Of a DNA stretch of 64,000 nucleotides, positions 43,432-52,309 are shown piece after piece. Below the pieces are notes generated by a model, which did not search any database, had not been told where the DNA came from, and saw only the letters and a program-made list of their open reading frames with translations. Made by a program: the position numbers and the translations under genes. Numbering within the stretch: the first letter of the stretch is position 1; the number at the start of each line of letters is the position of its first letter. Source of the stretch: Salinibacterium sp. G-O1 (GTDB taxonomy: Bacteria; Actinomycetota; Actinomycetes; Actinomycetales; Microbacteriaceae); assembly GCF_030063305.1 (NCBI RefSeq), contig NZ_JASISV010000002.1:620001-684000 (forward strand), written 5' to 3'.

Positions 43432-43995
43432 ATGTCTACCACCGCGATTGTCACCGAAATTGAGACCCGACTCCTGCAGAATGCGGGCAAGGGAGACGCT
43501 GCAGCCTTCAACGATCTTTTCAGCCGGATGAACTCGCGAGTGCTCGGTCTCGTCGTTCGAGTCCTCCGTGATCGCTCGCAGGCTGAGGAGGTCACCCAGG
43601 AGGTGTTCCTCGAGATCTGGCAGCAGGCCGGCCAGTTCGACGCGTCACGGGGCAGCGCCGTCGGGTGGATGCTGCGCAAGGCGCACAGCCGCGCGGTCGA
43701 CCGGGTTCGGGCGGCCGAGTCGAGCACCGTGCGCGACTGGCAGCTGGGCATCCGCGATCTCATCGAGACCCAGGATGAGACTGAGGATGTCGTCTCGCTG
43801 CGCATCCAGAGCGTGAGGATCGCCCAGGCGATGCACTGCCTGCCGGAGCTTCAGCGCGAGGCGATCGATCTCACCCACCTGCAGGGTCTGACTCAGACGG
43901 CTGCGGCCGAGTTGCTCGCCGTGCCGCTGGGAACCGTCAAGACCCGCGTTCGCACCGGCCTGGCCCGTCTGCGCAAGGAGCTTGAGGCGGCCTAG
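43432..43995 (+). CDS. ECF sigma factor (SigK-like)
   Basis: A 187-residue ECF sigma-70. Region 2 is FNDLFSRMNSRVLGLVVRVLRDRSQAEEVTQEVFLEIW and region 4 is LPELQREAIDLTHLQGLTQTAAAELLAVPLGTVKTRVRTGLARLRKEL. The sequence style (SRGSAVGWMLRKAHSRAVDRVR) is that of the SigK group. SigK genes normally sit beside a membrane anti-sigma (RskA), but the next gene is a convergent DUF2130 gene three bases away. Position directly after the lipid genes, same direction, suggests it may control them or respond to membrane state. Confidence 0.88.
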   Translation: MSTTAIVTEIETRLLQNAGKGDAAAFNDLFSRMNSRVLGLVVRVLRDRSQAEEVTQEVFLEIWQQAGQFDASRGSAVGWMLRKAHSRAVDRVRAAESSTVRDWQLGIRDLIETQDETEDVVSLRIQSVRIAQAMHCLPELQREAIDLTHLQGLTQTAAAELLAVPLGTVKTRVRTGLARLRKELEAA

Positions 43996-43997
43996 CC

Positions 43998-45320
43998 TCA
44001 GTCCACGTCTGCATACACGTCGCTGCCGATGTCGGCGAACTTCTCCGCCATGGTCGGGTTTCCTCGTGTGAGTGACTTGATGGTGAGGGTGTCTGCCTTG
44101 TCGTTGGCCAACCGGAGGTTGTTGGCGGACTTCAGAAGGTTCTCTTTGGTCTTCTCAAGGTCTTTGATCGCCTCGTCGATTCGTTTGATCGCCTCCTGAA
44201 ACTGGTCTGACGCCAGAGTGTAGTTTCGGGAAAAGCCTTCTTTGAACGTCTGGAGCTTGCCCTCGAACTTCGTGATGTCGACGTTCTGCTCGCGGACGCG
44301 GGCCAACTCCGTCTTCACCTGCATCGTGCTGAACGCCGCGTTGCGCAGGAGCGTGATGATCGGGATGAAGAACTGGGGCCGCACCACGTACATCTTCGGG
44401 TAGCGGTGCGAGACGTCGACGATTCCGCCGTTGTAGAGCTCGCTATCCGGCTCGAGCAGCGACACGAGCACGGCGTACTCGCAGCCCTTCTCGGAGCGGT
44501 CTTTGTCGAGTTCCCTCAGGAAGTCCTCGTTCTTCTTCTTCGAGGCCGTCGCGTCATTCTCGTTCTTCATCTCGAACATCACGGAGATGATTTCTACCTT
44601 GTGGCTGTCATGCTCCCGGAAGATGAAGTCGCCCTTGCTGCCGAGATTCGCGTCGTTGTCCTTCTCGAAATACGCGCCGGGGAAGGCCGCAGCACGGATC
44701 CGGTTGAATTCCATCTCACAGTGCTGTTCGAGCGATTCGCCGACCATTTTCGTCGACAGCCGCGCCTTGAAATCTTTGTACGACGAGATGGTGTCGTTGA
44801 GCAGCTTGACCTCGGTGCCGTGCTGCTCGCGCAGCGTGGATTCGAGCAGCTTCTGCTCCGTCTCCTTTGCCTGGAGGCTTCGTGACAGGTCGTCGCGTTC
44901 TTTCTCGACGACGCTCACAGCCTCGGTGATCTCCAGTTTCTTTGCGATGGTGCTCGCGTCGAGTTTGGCCCTGAGCGTCTGGATCTCGGTGTCTTTCGCC
45001 GCAGAGGTCTTCTGCAGCTCGTTAGCGAGCTTCGCCTCGGCCAGCTCGACGGCAGACCGCTTCTCTTGCTGCGCCTGCTGGAGCTTCGCCTTCAGCTCCT
45101 GGAGCTCGGCTTCCTTCGTCGCGGCCGCCTTCTGCAACTCGCTGGCAACCTTCGTCTCGGCGAGCTCGACAGCATTGCGCTTGTCTTGCTCGGCAAGTTC
45201 CAGCCGCTCGTGCATCTCCTGCTGGAATTCGCTGTCGCGAACCTGTTTCACGATGTCTGCGTAGCCGGCCTCGTCGACCTTGAATGCCTTACCGCAGTGT
45301 GGACACGTGATCTCGTGCAC
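43998..45320 (-). CDS. DUF2130 coiled-coil protein with N-terminal zinc ribbon
   Basis: A 440-residue protein. The N-terminus [12 protein letters not shown] is half of a zinc ribbon. Residues 25-165 form a long coiled coil with internal near-repeats (AVELAE[27 protein letters not shown] and a second diverged copy). The DUF2130 domain (about 190-370) has [41 protein letters not shown], a pattern of acidic and Lys residues resembling a PD-(D/E)XK nuclease-like core. Function unknown; a nuclease-like role is inference only. Transcribed alone. Confidence 0.85.
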   Translation of the reverse strand: MHEITCPHCGKAFKVDEAGYADIVKQVRDSEFQQEMHERLELAEQDKRNAVELAETKVASELQKAAATKEAELQELKAKLQQAQQEKRSAVELAEAKLANELQKTSAAKDTEIQTLRAKLDASTIAKKLEITEAVSVVEKERDDLSRSLQAKETEQKLLESTLREQHGTEVKLLNDTISSYKDFKARLSTKMVGESLEQHCEMEFNRIRAAAFPGAYFEKDNDANLGSKGDFIFREHDSHKVEIISVMFEMKNENDATASKKKNEDFLRELDKDRSEKGCEYAVLVSLLEPDSELYNGGIVDVSHRYPKMYVVRPQFFIPIITLLRNAAFSTMQVKTELARVREQNVDITKFEGKLQTFKEGFSRNYTLASDQFQEAIKRIDEAIKDLEKTKENLLKSANNLRLANDKADTLTIKSLTRGNPTMAEKFADIGSDVYADVD

Positions 45321-45452
45321 GACGTAACCCTCCCCAGCCCTGTTCGATCATGAGCTTGTGCCCACGATCGACTAGTGCCTAACACGACCGTAACCGGCTC
45401 TACCGACATGCCGGTCGGGGATCGCCGAGGCATCCCGTCACCCTCTTTAGAT

Positions 45453-45468
45453 TCGAACAAACCTTCGA
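45453..45468. promoter_or_regulatory. LexA/SOS-box-like operator
   Basis: TCGAACAAACCTTCGA agrees with the actinobacterial SOS box (TCGAAC-N4-GTTCGA) at 11 of 12 defined positions, and lies inside a longer perfect 7-bp arm pair ATTCGAA/TTCGAAT. TACGAT (45476-45481) eight bases later could be the -10, placing the box between -35 and -10 of the gene at 45509, a repressing position. Confidence 0.6.
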
Positions 45469-45508
45469 ATGAGAATACGATGGTGCCGATCGGGATGGAG
45501 GCAGCGGG

Positions 45509-45820
45509 ATGGGCACGAACAAGCGCTATGCCACCGCGATCGACAAGCGCATGTCGGAGCAGGTCACGGAGTTGGCAATGCGCGATCAGCCTCACGGCCT
45601 CACCGACGAGGAACTCAGCCTGGACACGCTCGAACTCACCCGCGTGCCTGTCGCCATACCCGTCACCGCCTGGGTGCGTTTCGGCCCAGGCAACGTTCCC
45701 GTGCATGTTGCCGGAGAGCTGGTGGCATACACCGCAACCGCAGTCGCGGTGAGGTGGCGCGGCCCCAACGGCGTGCAGAGGTGCTGGGTCTGGGCCTCAG
45801 CGGTAAACCGAGTTCAGTGA
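45509..45820 (+). CDS. Conserved small actinobacterial protein, possibly SOS-controlled
   Basis: A 103-residue soluble protein. The N-terminal half is helical and charged (TNKRYATAIDKRMSEQV); the C-terminal half is beta-rich (PVTAWVRFGPGNVPVHVAG, VAVRWRGPNGVQRCWVWASAV). Similar small proteins occur across actinobacteria without a known function. GGAGG eight bases before the ATG is a strong ribosome binding site. A LexA-like operator about 40 bases upstream suggests induction by DNA damage. Confidence 0.75.
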   Translation: MGTNKRYATAIDKRMSEQVTELAMRDQPHGLTDEELSLDTLELTRVPVAIPVTAWVRFGPGNVPVHVAGELVAYTATAVAVRWRGPNGVQRCWVWASAVNRVQ

Positions 45821-45887
45821 GGCACGCACGCCGCAGTTGGGACTTCGGTCCTTGTCGCCGTTGCCGCTCCCGTGAAACGCTCAATTT

Positions 45888-46283
45888 GTGCTGATTGTCG
45901 CAATCGTTCTGATCACCGCCGCCCTCATCTTTTACACAATTGGCGTGTGGGCGGAACGCATCCGCAAAGACCTACGCCCCTGGCACGCGGTGTTCTTCGG
46001 GTTTGGCCTCATCAGCGACATCACCGCGACGCTGATGATGACCCGGATCGCTGCTGCCAGCACCAACAGCGACACGGGATTCGCCGCAGCACTCGGCGCG
46101 GTCATGGCCGTCACCGGCACCGTCGCCATTCTGCTCATGGCCGTCCACCTCGTTTGGGCGGTGGTCGTGCTCGTCAGGAACCGCGAGAACGAACGCCACA
46201 ACTTCCACCGGTTCTCTATTGTCGTCTGGGCCATCTGGCTCATCCCGTACCTCGCCGGAGCGATCGGCGCCAACATCCGCTAG
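45888..46283 (+). CDS. Four-helix membrane protein, HsmA/TIGR03987 type
   Basis: A 131-residue membrane protein with four hydrophobic segments (about 2-20, 31-50, 64-92, 108-128). The motif WHAVFFGFGLISDITATLMM and the ending HRFSIVVWAIWLIPYLAG fit the HsmA-like family (TIGR03987), function unknown. It begins with GTG 45888; there is no clear ribosome binding site. It is followed eight bases after its stop by a strong terminator. Confidence 0.78.
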   Translation: MLIVAIVLITAALIFYTIGVWAERIRKDLRPWHAVFFGFGLISDITATLMMTRIAAASTNSDTGFAAALGAVMAVTGTVAILLMAVHLVWAVVVLVRNRENERHNFHRFSIVVWAIWLIPYLAGAIGANIR

Positions 46284-46290
46284 GGAAACG

Positions 46291-46328
46291 AAAAAGCCCC
46301 GGAACCATTAGGATTCCGGGGCTTTTTT
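46291..46328 (+). terminator. Rho-independent terminator
   Basis: Arms AAAAAGCCCCGGAA (46291-46304) and TTCCGGGGCTTTTTT (46314-46328) form a 14-bp perfect stem with a nine-base loop and a six-T tail. It ends transcription of the membrane-protein gene just upstream. Confidence 0.95.
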
Positions 46329-46348
46329 GTGGATCCAAGGGGATTCGA
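46329..46348. repeat. Duplicated 3' end of tRNA-Ala
   Basis: The 20 bases GTGGATCCAAGGGGATTCGA recur identically at 46462-46481 within tRNA-Ala (complement of the T-arm and acceptor stem), 133 bases apart. A further inverted copy of part of it (CTTGGATCCACAAA) lies at 46390-46403. The fragment cannot make a tRNA by itself. Such short duplications often mark where an element once integrated into a tRNA 3' end. Confidence 0.75.
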
Positions 46349-46427
46349 CGCCCCACCGGTGTCGCCACCACGTCGCGGTTCTCAAAACACTTGGATCCAC
46401 AAATGAAAACGCCGCTGATTAACCAAA

Positions 46428-46455
46428 GAACGCCGCCCATCACTGGGCGGCGTTC
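46428..46455 (-). terminator. Terminator of tRNA-Ala
   Basis: A perfect 12-bp inverted repeat GAACGCCGCCCA/TGGGCGGCGTTC with a four-base loop. On the minus strand it begins five bases after the tRNA CCA end and is followed by TTTGGTT. Confidence 0.8.
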
Positions 46456-46459
46456 TCAT

Positions 46460-46536
46460 TGGTGGATCCAAGGGGATTCGAACCCCTGACCCCCTGCATG
46501 CCATGCAGGTGCGCTACCGGGCTGCGCCATGGACCC
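46460..46536 (-). tRNA. tRNA-Ala (anticodon GGC)
   Basis: Cloverleaf on the minus strand. Acceptor GGGTCCA pairs with TGGATCC (one G-T pair), discriminator A, and the CCA end is encoded (46460-46462). The anticodon arm is CCTGC-ATGGCAT-GCAGG, giving anticodon GGC, which reads GCC/GCU alanine codons. The T-arm is GGGGTTCGAATCCCC and the D-arm GCGC-AGCCCGGTA-GCGC. No intron or mismatch of concern. Confidence 0.96.
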
Positions 46537-46650
46537 AAGCCTTCCCGCACGCGAGAAGACAACTTGACAAGGATACTACATAGGAGACGGGTGGTTGAAC
46601 CGCAGCGGGATGTCGCCACGGTTCAACCACCGATCACTGTTTGGTGCGTG

Positions 46651-47487
46651 CTAGGAAACCGGTACGACGAGCCCGCCCCAGGTGTCCTGCTCGAACTGGG
46701 CAACCTCGGGCGAGGTGAGCAGCTCGTACAGCTTCTGGATGCGCGCGTCACCCTTCAGCTCGGGACGCGTCGCGAGGATGTTGAAGTACGGGCTGGAGTC
46801 ACCCTCGATCAGGATGGCCTGGTCGGACGTGAGGCCGGCGGGCAGTGCGAACGAGATCGTGACGAACGCGGCATCCACATCGGGAAGCGCCTGCGGCAGA
46901 GTGGCGTTCTCGATCTCGACGAACTCGAACTTCTTGGGGTTGTCGGTGATGTCGTTCAGCGTGGTGGCGCCGTCGGCAATCGAGATCAGCCCTTCATCAG
47001 CGAGCAGACCAAGGGCACGGCCCTCGTTGGTCGGGTCGTTCGGGACGGCGATCTTCGCCCCGCTCTTCAGGTCGCTGAGGCTCGTTACCTTGTCGCTGTA
47101 GAAGGCGGCGCTCGGCAGGTAGGCCTCGCCAATGCTGATCAGGTCGCTACCCGTCGAGTCGTTGTAGTTCGCCAGGAAGGTCGCGTTTTGGAACAGATTC
47201 GCGTCGATCGACCCGTCGCTCAGCCCGATGTTGGGGGTGTTGTAGTCGGTGAACTCCTGGAACACGATCTCGAGGCCGGCGTCTGCAGCCAGGTTGTCCT
47301 GCACGAACTTCAGGATGTCGCCCGCCGGAGTCGCCAGCGCACCAACGGTGATCACGCCGAGGCTGCCATCGGCGGCCGCGGTCGAGTCGGCAGCGGGGGT
47401 CGAGGCGCAGCCGGACAGGCCGAGGGCAACGACGGCAGCGGAGGCGGCAATCGCGAGGCGTGCGCGTCGGGGGAAAGTGAATCGCAT
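46651..47487 (-). CDS. metQ: Methionine ABC transporter, substrate-binding lipoprotein
   Basis: A 278-residue NlpA/MetQ-family lipoprotein. The signal peptide ends LGLSGC, followed by a short Ala/Thr/Asp linker. GVITVGALATPAGDILKFV, FTDYNTPNIGLSDGSIDANLFQN and IAVPNDPTNEGRALGLL are family hallmarks. It delivers methionine to the MetI/MetN complex encoded upstream. ATG 47487 is chosen with AGAGAGA in front; the longer frame overlaps the permease gene. Third gene of metN-metI-metQ. Confidence 0.92.
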   Translation of the reverse strand: MRFTFPRRARLAIAASAAVVALGLSGCASTPAADSTAAADGSLGVITVGALATPAGDILKFVQDNLAADAGLEIVFQEFTDYNTPNIGLSDGSIDANLFQNATFLANYNDSTGSDLISIGEAYLPSAAFYSDKVTSLSDLKSGAKIAVPNDPTNEGRALGLLADEGLISIADGATTLNDITDNPKKFEFVEIENATLPQALPDVDAAFVTISFALPAGLTSDQAILIEGDSSPYFNILATRPELKGDARIQKLYELLTSPEVAQFEQDTWGGLVVPVS

Positions 47488-47533
47488 GGTGTGTCTCTCT
47501 CTTGGGTGTGGCTGTGGTGCGCAGACCGGTGAA

Positions 47534-48301
47534 TCAGGCGCGCGTGCGGATGCTGCGGAAAAGTGAACGGTTGGTGGCATCCACTCTCGAAATATCGACG
47601 GACCGCCGGGCAAACCGGCGAGCGAAGTAGGTGGCGACGGCCTGCAGAATCATCACGATCACGAAGGTGATGATGATGACGGCGGTCATATGGATGACGC
47701 TGTACCTCTGGTAGCCGTAGCGGATGGCGACGTCACCCAGCCCGCCGCCAGCAACGGTTCCCACCATCGCCGAGAAGTTGATGATCGAGGTGACGGTGGT
47801 CGACAGGCCCAGGATGATGGACGACAGCGCCTCCGGCACCTGCACCTTCGAGACGACATGCCATCGGGTGGCGCCGAGCGAATCCGCCGCCTCGATCAGG
47901 CCAGAGTCGACCTCCTTGATCGAAATTTCGACCATGCGCGCGAAGAACGGGATCGCGACGACCGACAACGGCACAATCGCCGCGGTCGAGCCGATGAAGG
48001 TGCCGACCACGAGTCGCGTGAACGGGATGAGCGCCACCATAAGGATGATGAACGGCACGGAGCGACCGAGGTTGACGATGAAGTCGAGCACGCGGTTGAT
48101 CACAACGCCGACGGCCCGCGAGCCGAACGGTCGCTCGAACACTCCCCCAGCCTCGGTTCCGACCAGGATGACGCCGATCGGGAGCCCGACGATGACGGTG
48201 ACGAGCAGCGCAACGCCGACCATGTAGAGGGTCTGGCCGGTACCGGCGAGCAGCACCTGGAACAGTCCCTCCCAGAAGCCCGGAGCATTCGGATCGATCA
48301 T
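47534..48301 (-). CDS. metI: Methionine ABC transporter permease
   Basis: A 255-residue permease with five to six membrane helices. The EAA loop is DSGLIEAADSLGATRWHVVSKVQVPEALSSI, and SAMVGTVAGGGLGDVAIRYGYQRY is the MetI-specific C-terminal motif. Its start overlaps the metN stop by four bases. Imports methionine with MetN and MetQ. Confidence 0.93.
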   Translation of the reverse strand: MIDPNAPGFWEGLFQVLLAGTGQTLYMVGVALLVTVIVGLPIGVILVGTEAGGVFERPFGSRAVGVVINRVLDFIVNLGRSVPFIILMVALIPFTRLVVGTFIGSTAAIVPLSVVAIPFFARMVEISIKEVDSGLIEAADSLGATRWHVVSKVQVPEALSSIILGLSTTVTSIINFSAMVGTVAGGGLGDVAIRYGYQRYSVIHMTAVIIITFVIVMILQAVATYFARRFARRSVDISRVDATNRSLFRSIRTRA

Positions 48302-49281
48302 TCGACGACCTCCACGAGCAGGTCCCGCGAACGAAGGTCGGCGATCGCCGCCGCATTCGCCTCGGGCGAGCCTGGCAGCTCAAGTCGGGTGCGACCGGCC
48401 TGGCTGCCGCCAATCGTCTCGATGACGGCGCCGAGGATGCTGACGTCGAGCCCGTGCGTCCTCGCGAGCTGCGAGATCACGGGTCGGTCTGCCGTGCCGC
48501 CGCTGAACGTGATGTCGATGACCGTGCCGCCGGAGCGTGGCGCAACCGGGCCGAGCGGGAAGAGGTCGCGTGCCAGCCGCGAACCAGGCCGCGAGATGAG
48601 GTCGACGAGTCTGCCGGTCTCGACGATGCGTCCCTGCTCGAGAAGTGCGGCCGAGCTGCAGATCGTCTTGACGACGTCCATCTCGTGGGTGATGAGAAGG
48701 ACGGTCAGGCCAAGCTCCGCGTTGATGGTCTTCACCAGTTCGAGGATGGAGCGCGTGGTTTCAGGATCGAGCGCTGAGGTCGCCTCGTCGGAGAGCAACA
48801 CATCGGGCTTCGATGCCAGCGCACGCGCGATGCCAACGCGCTGCTTTTGGCCGCCAGACAATTGCGACGGGTACGAGCCCGACTTGTCCGAGAGGCCCAC
48901 GAGATCGAGAATTTCGGATGATCGCCGTGAGCGCTCCTTCGAGTCGACCCCCGCGATTTCGAGCCCCAGCTCGACGTTGCCGCGCACGGTGCGGCTCGAC
49001 AGCAGGTTGAAGTGCTGGAAGATCATGCCGATACTGCGACGGGCGGCGCGCAGCTCTGACACGGAAAGGTCGGTGAGCGTGCGGCCCGCAACATGGACCG
49101 AGCCCGAGTCCGGGCGCTCCAGCATGTTGACCGTGCGGATCAGCGTGCTCTTGCCTGCGCCGCTCTGCCCGACGACTCCGAAAATCTCGCCAGCCGCGAC
49201 ATCCAGGCTCACATCATCGAGCGCGCGCACCGGATTGTCGGCGCGCCCAAAAGACCTGCTGACGTGCTGGAGTTGAATCAT
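48298..49281 (-). CDS. metN: Methionine ABC transporter, ATP-binding protein
   Basis: A 327-residue ABC ATPase. It has Walker A GQSGAGKSTLI, signature LSGGQKQRVG, Walker B DVLLSDEATSALDP and H-loop ITHEMDV. A C-terminal NIL-type domain (about 255-327, with ITFSGGTADRPVISQLAR) is the methionine-sensing regulatory domain seen in MetN. ATG 49281 (MIQLQHVSRSF) matches the family start; the GTG at 49311 lies inside an 8-bp palindrome and is less likely. Confidence 0.93.
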   Translation of the reverse strand: MIQLQHVSRSFGRADNPVRALDDVSLDVAAGEIFGVVGQSGAGKSTLIRTVNMLERPDSGSVHVAGRTLTDLSVSELRAARRSIGMIFQHFNLLSSRTVRGNVELGLEIAGVDSKERSRRSSEILDLVGLSDKSGSYPSQLSGGQKQRVGIARALASKPDVLLSDEATSALDPETTRSILELVKTINAELGLTVLLITHEMDVVKTICSSAALLEQGRIVETGRLVDLISRPGSRLARDLFPLGPVAPRSGGTVIDITFSGGTADRPVISQLARTHGLDVSILGAVIETIGGSQAGRTRLELPGSPEANAAAIADLRSRDLLVEVVE

Positions 49282-49293
49282 CCCTGTTCCCGG

Positions 49294-49316
49294 GTCGTGT
49301 GTGAAAGTCACACGAC
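49294..49316. promoter_or_regulatory. Palindrome upstream of metN
   Basis: GTCGTGTG (49294-49301) and CACACGAC (49309-49316) form a perfect 8-bp inverted repeat around seven bases, ending 13 bases before the metN ATG. It may be an operator or a leader hairpin of the met operon. I saw no S-box or other known methionine riboswitch. Confidence 0.4.
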
Positions 49317-49388
49317 AGCGGGCGACGAAGTATCAAGTCTCGCCGAAAGCGCTGTGCGGGGCGAACTCGTTACAGAATGTTGCGGCGA

Positions 49389-49766
49389 CTACTCCGCGGT
49401 GTTCGCCGTGGGCAGTTCGAGCGGGATCGCCGGGCAGTCTTTCCACAGTCGCTCGAGCGAGTAGTACAGGCGGTCTTCCTCATGAAAGACATGCACGATG
49501 ACGTCGCCGAAGTCGAGCAGGATCCAGCGCCCCTCGGCGCGACCCTCCCGGCGAAGAGTCTTGGCACCGGCTTCGAGCATCTTGTCTTCGATTTCGCCGG
49601 CGATAGCCTGCACGTTGCGCTCATTGCGCCCCGTCACGAGCAGGAAGATGTCGGTGAGTGGAAGGGGGCCGGAAACGTCGAGAGCGACGAGGTCTTCGCC
49701 CTGTTTCGCGTCTGCGGCGAGAGCCGCGACGTTGAGAAGTTCGCGGGCGCGCGAAGTGGCAGTCAC
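49389..49766 (-). CDS. rsfS: Ribosomal silencing factor RsfS
   Basis: A 125-residue RsfS/Iojap protein that binds uL14 on the 50S subunit and blocks subunit joining in stationary phase. LVALDVSGPLPLTDIFLLVTGRNERNVQAIAGEIED and GRWILLDFGDVIVHVFHEEDRLYYSLERLWKD are the family core, and length fits. GTG start with AAGGA just upstream. Last gene of the nadD block. Confidence 0.95.
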   Translation of the reverse strand: MTATSRARELLNVAALAADAKQGEDLVALDVSGPLPLTDIFLLVTGRNERNVQAIAGEIEDKMLEAGAKTLRREGRAEGRWILLDFGDVIVHVFHEEDRLYYSLERLWKDCPAIPLELPTANTAE

Positions 49767-49805
49767 ATGATCCTTAGTGGGAGATGAATAAGCAAGGGAG
49801 GAAAA

Positions 49806-51662
49806 TCAAAAAACGTTGAAGGCGAACGCCGCCACCAACAGGCCGGCGACGACAACGGCAAGCGACGACGCCGCAATGAGGAGTCCGGTGAGGGCTTTCG
49901 TGCCCTTGGGCTTCTGGGTATGAGTAACACCATTCGCAGAAGTGTGGGTGCTCACCGCACGGATGGCGCGCACCGGCGACGAGTCTGTAGAAATGATCTC
50001 AGCATCGCCGAGGTCGAACAGCGCGTCCATGCTATCGCCGTCGAACCGATCGGACTGTCCGGTCGATGACAACGTGCGAGGCAGGTCGATCGAGCCGGTG
50101 ATCATGATCTCGCCGGTGCCGGTGAGCGGCCCACGAATGTCTGCACCATCCGGGACGGACGGCAAAACCAGCGCATTAGTGGTGAGGATGCCGCTGCCGA
50201 TGGTGCGACTGATGTTGCCCTCGGACGGGGCATCTTCGTCGACCTCGCCCTGTGCAGACCAGTGGCCCATGGGCGGAGTCCAGCTCGACTCAGACGCGGG
50301 TGACGCGGCAGGCTTCGGTTCGACCTCTGAGACGAGGCTGTCGACAGACTCCTTGGTCATGGAGTCGAAGTCGGCGCTGGCATCCGTCACCGCAGCGCTT
50401 GCCTCCGCCGGAGCTTCCGCTGGAGCCAGTGGATCGACCAGATCGGCGGGCGCTGTGGCATCGTCGTCGGCCGGGGGGACGTATGGGGGCGGAAGGAGGT
50501 TTGTCGCAGCCGCCTGCGGCAGCGCGGGAGGAACCTGGAACAGAGCGTCAAAGGGACTCAGGGCAGGCGCCGCGAAAGCAACCTCGTCAACTGCAGCTGC
50601 GTCGTCTGCAGCTGCCTCTTCGCTGCTACCGACGGCGACGGTCGGCTCGACCAGTGTCGGAGGAGCCTCGGTGCTTTCGGCTACCGGCTCGTCGGCGTCG
50701 GCGCTGTCAACGACGGCAGGCTCACTGTCAACCGCGAGCTCCTTGTCGTTGTCATCGTCGAAGTCTGTCTCGACGAACACTGCCGCTGCGGCTCCGGTGA
50801 GCGAGCCATCTGGCCCGAACTCCGGCAACTGCGGTGCTGGCTGCGACGCAGCAGCACGCTGCGCCTCCAGTGCGCGCAGCTCACGACGGGTCATGGTGTG
50901 CTCGGGGAACGGGAGCTCCCCTGGTTCCGACGCGGCTTCGTCGCGCACGGGCTCTGGCTCCGGAGTTGCCTCGGGCGCTGGCTCGTCGGGTGCGGCGAAC
51001 GCCATCGCCGAGGCGGGAGAAACCGATGGCACGATCGTGTCTTGCAGGGCCGACTCGGGAACAAAGAACTGCGGGCGTGACGTCACAACAGGCGCATCAC
51101 TCATCGATGGTGGCCTGAACGACGACACCGTAGCGGCATCGTCAACCGCGTCGGCTCCCTCGCGGGCGGGCTGGGCTGCGGGTTGTGGCATCCATTGAGC
51201 ACCGGGCTGTGGAGCAGAGCGCCGACCCTCAGGGCTGAAGTCGCGCACGCGGTATGCGGGGCGGTCAACCTGCTGGATGGCCTGCGTGGGAGGCAGATCG
51301 TCAGACTGCTCGCTCGCTGCCGCAGGGTCAGTTTCTGCCTTCTCGGCAACGCGAGGCGCACGATTCGTGAAAGTCGGCCCGTCGTAGCTGGGAACGGGAA
51401 TTCTTTGCGGGAGGCGAATTTCGACGGTCTCCGTTACAGCGGCCGGCGAGCCTGCTGGCGCCGCAGCGCGACGACCACGGGGAGCTGCAGACACTGGGGC
51501 AGCCGTGCTGGCATCGGTCTGCGATGAGTCGCCGTCGACGGAGTAGACCTGGGGACCATCGGGTTGCTCGTCTGTGAACTCCGCCTGGCCTGGGCCTTCC
51601 TGGCGCTCGCTCTGGCGAGCCGCGCGCCGAGATTGCGGCTGCGATTCGTGGAAAGTCGTCAT
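49806..51662 (-). CDS. Large low-complexity protein with one C-terminal membrane anchor
   Basis: A 618-residue protein between nadD and rsfS. Residues 1-470 are acidic and rich in Ala, Pro, Glu, Ser and Val, probably disordered. Around 510-590 lies a more ordered segment ([34 protein letters not shown]). The C-terminus has a basic stretch and one membrane helix (about 591-616) with almost nothing after it. This is a tail-anchored-like layout with a long cytosolic part. No family recognised. ATG 51662 overlaps the nadD stop by four bases; the longer frame is antisense-free but overlaps nadD. Confidence 0.75.
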   Translation of the reverse strand: MTTFHESQPQSRRAARQSERQEGPGQAEFTDEQPDGPQVYSVDGDSSQTDASTAAPVSAAPRGRRAAAPAGSPAAVTETVEIRLPQRIPVPSYDGPTFTNRAPRVAEKAETDPAAASEQSDDLPPTQAIQQVDRPAYRVRDFSPEGRRSAPQPGAQWMPQPAAQPAREGADAVDDAATVSSFRPPSMSDAPVVTSRPQFFVPESALQDTIVPSVSPASAMAFAAPDEPAPEATPEPEPVRDEAASEPGELPFPEHTMTRRELRALEAQRAAASQPAPQLPEFGPDGSLTGAAAAVFVETDFDDDNDKELAVDSEPAVVDSADADEPVAESTEAPPTLVEPTVAVGSSEEAAADDAAAVDEVAFAAPALSPFDALFQVPPALPQAAATNLLPPPYVPPADDDATAPADLVDPLAPAEAPAEASAAVTDASADFDSMTKESVDSLVSEVEPKPAASPASESSWTPPMGHWSAQGEVDEDAPSEGNISRTIGSGILTTNALVLPSVPDGADIRGPLTGTGEIMITGSIDLPRTLSSTGQSDRFDGDSMDALFDLGDAEIISTDSSPVRAIRAVSTHTSANGVTHTQKPKGTKALTGLLIAASSLAVVVAGLLVAAFAFNVF

Positions 51663-52294
51663 GAAATACTCCGATACAAATGGTGCTTGGCGATGTACTG
51701 AACCACACCATCCGGAACCAAATACCAGACCGGGAAGCCCCCGCTTACCCGGTTTCGGCAATCCGTTGATGAGATAGCCAGCGCAGGCACTTCCAACGAG
51801 CTTACGCCTTGCTCTGGTAAACCGCTAATAGTCAGCGGATGACCAGGCCGTGATACAGCCACGAAATGTGCGAGTGACCACACCTCTTCTACATCTTTCC
51901 ATTCCAGAATCTGTGCAACAGCGTCTGCGCCGGTGATGAAGAAGAGGTCTGCGTCCGGTCGCGCCTTGCGAATATCGCGCAGCGTATCGATCGTGTAGGT
52001 CGGCCCGGAGCGATCGATATCGACCCTGCTTACCGTAAACCGTGGATTCGCGGCCGTCGCGATGACCGTCATGAGGTAGCGGTGTTCACCCTCAGTTACC
52101 GTCTTCTTCATCCACGGTTTTCCCGTGGGTGCGAAGATGACCTCATCGAGGTCGAACTGCTGCTGCACTTCACTCGCAGCAACGAGGTGGCCGTTGTGGA
52201 TGGGATCAAAAGTGCCGCCCATAACGCCGACGCGCGCCCGTCGAGGAGCTTCAGAATCGAGGCCTGATTCGCCCATCGAAGCTGGTTCGGCCAT
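51659..52294 (-). CDS. nadD: Nicotinate-nucleotide adenylyltransferase
   Basis: A 211-residue NadD that makes deamido-NAD from nicotinate mononucleotide and [22 protein letters not shown] carries the GTFDPxHxGH nucleotide-binding motif and [11 protein letters not shown] the ISST-x2-R motif. The first ~18 residues are a charged extension, so a later start is possible. It overlaps the next gene by four bases. Confidence 0.95.
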   Translation of the reverse strand: MAEPASMGESGLDSEAPRRARVGVMGGTFDPIHNGHLVAASEVQQQFDLDEVIFAPTGKPWMKKTVTEGEHRYLMTVIATAANPRFTVSRVDIDRSGPTYTIDTLRDIRKARPDADLFFITGADAVAQILEWKDVEEVWSLAHFVAVSRPGHPLTISGLPEQGVSSLEVPALAISSTDCRNRVSGGFPVWYLVPDGVVQYIAKHHLYRSIS

Positions 52295-52309
52295 TGAAGC
52301 TCGAGAGCC

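Noticed and set aside
46329-46403. Second tRNA gene next to tRNA-Ala
   Set aside because: Only the T-arm/acceptor 3' part is present. No anticodon arm or matching 5' acceptor strand can be found.
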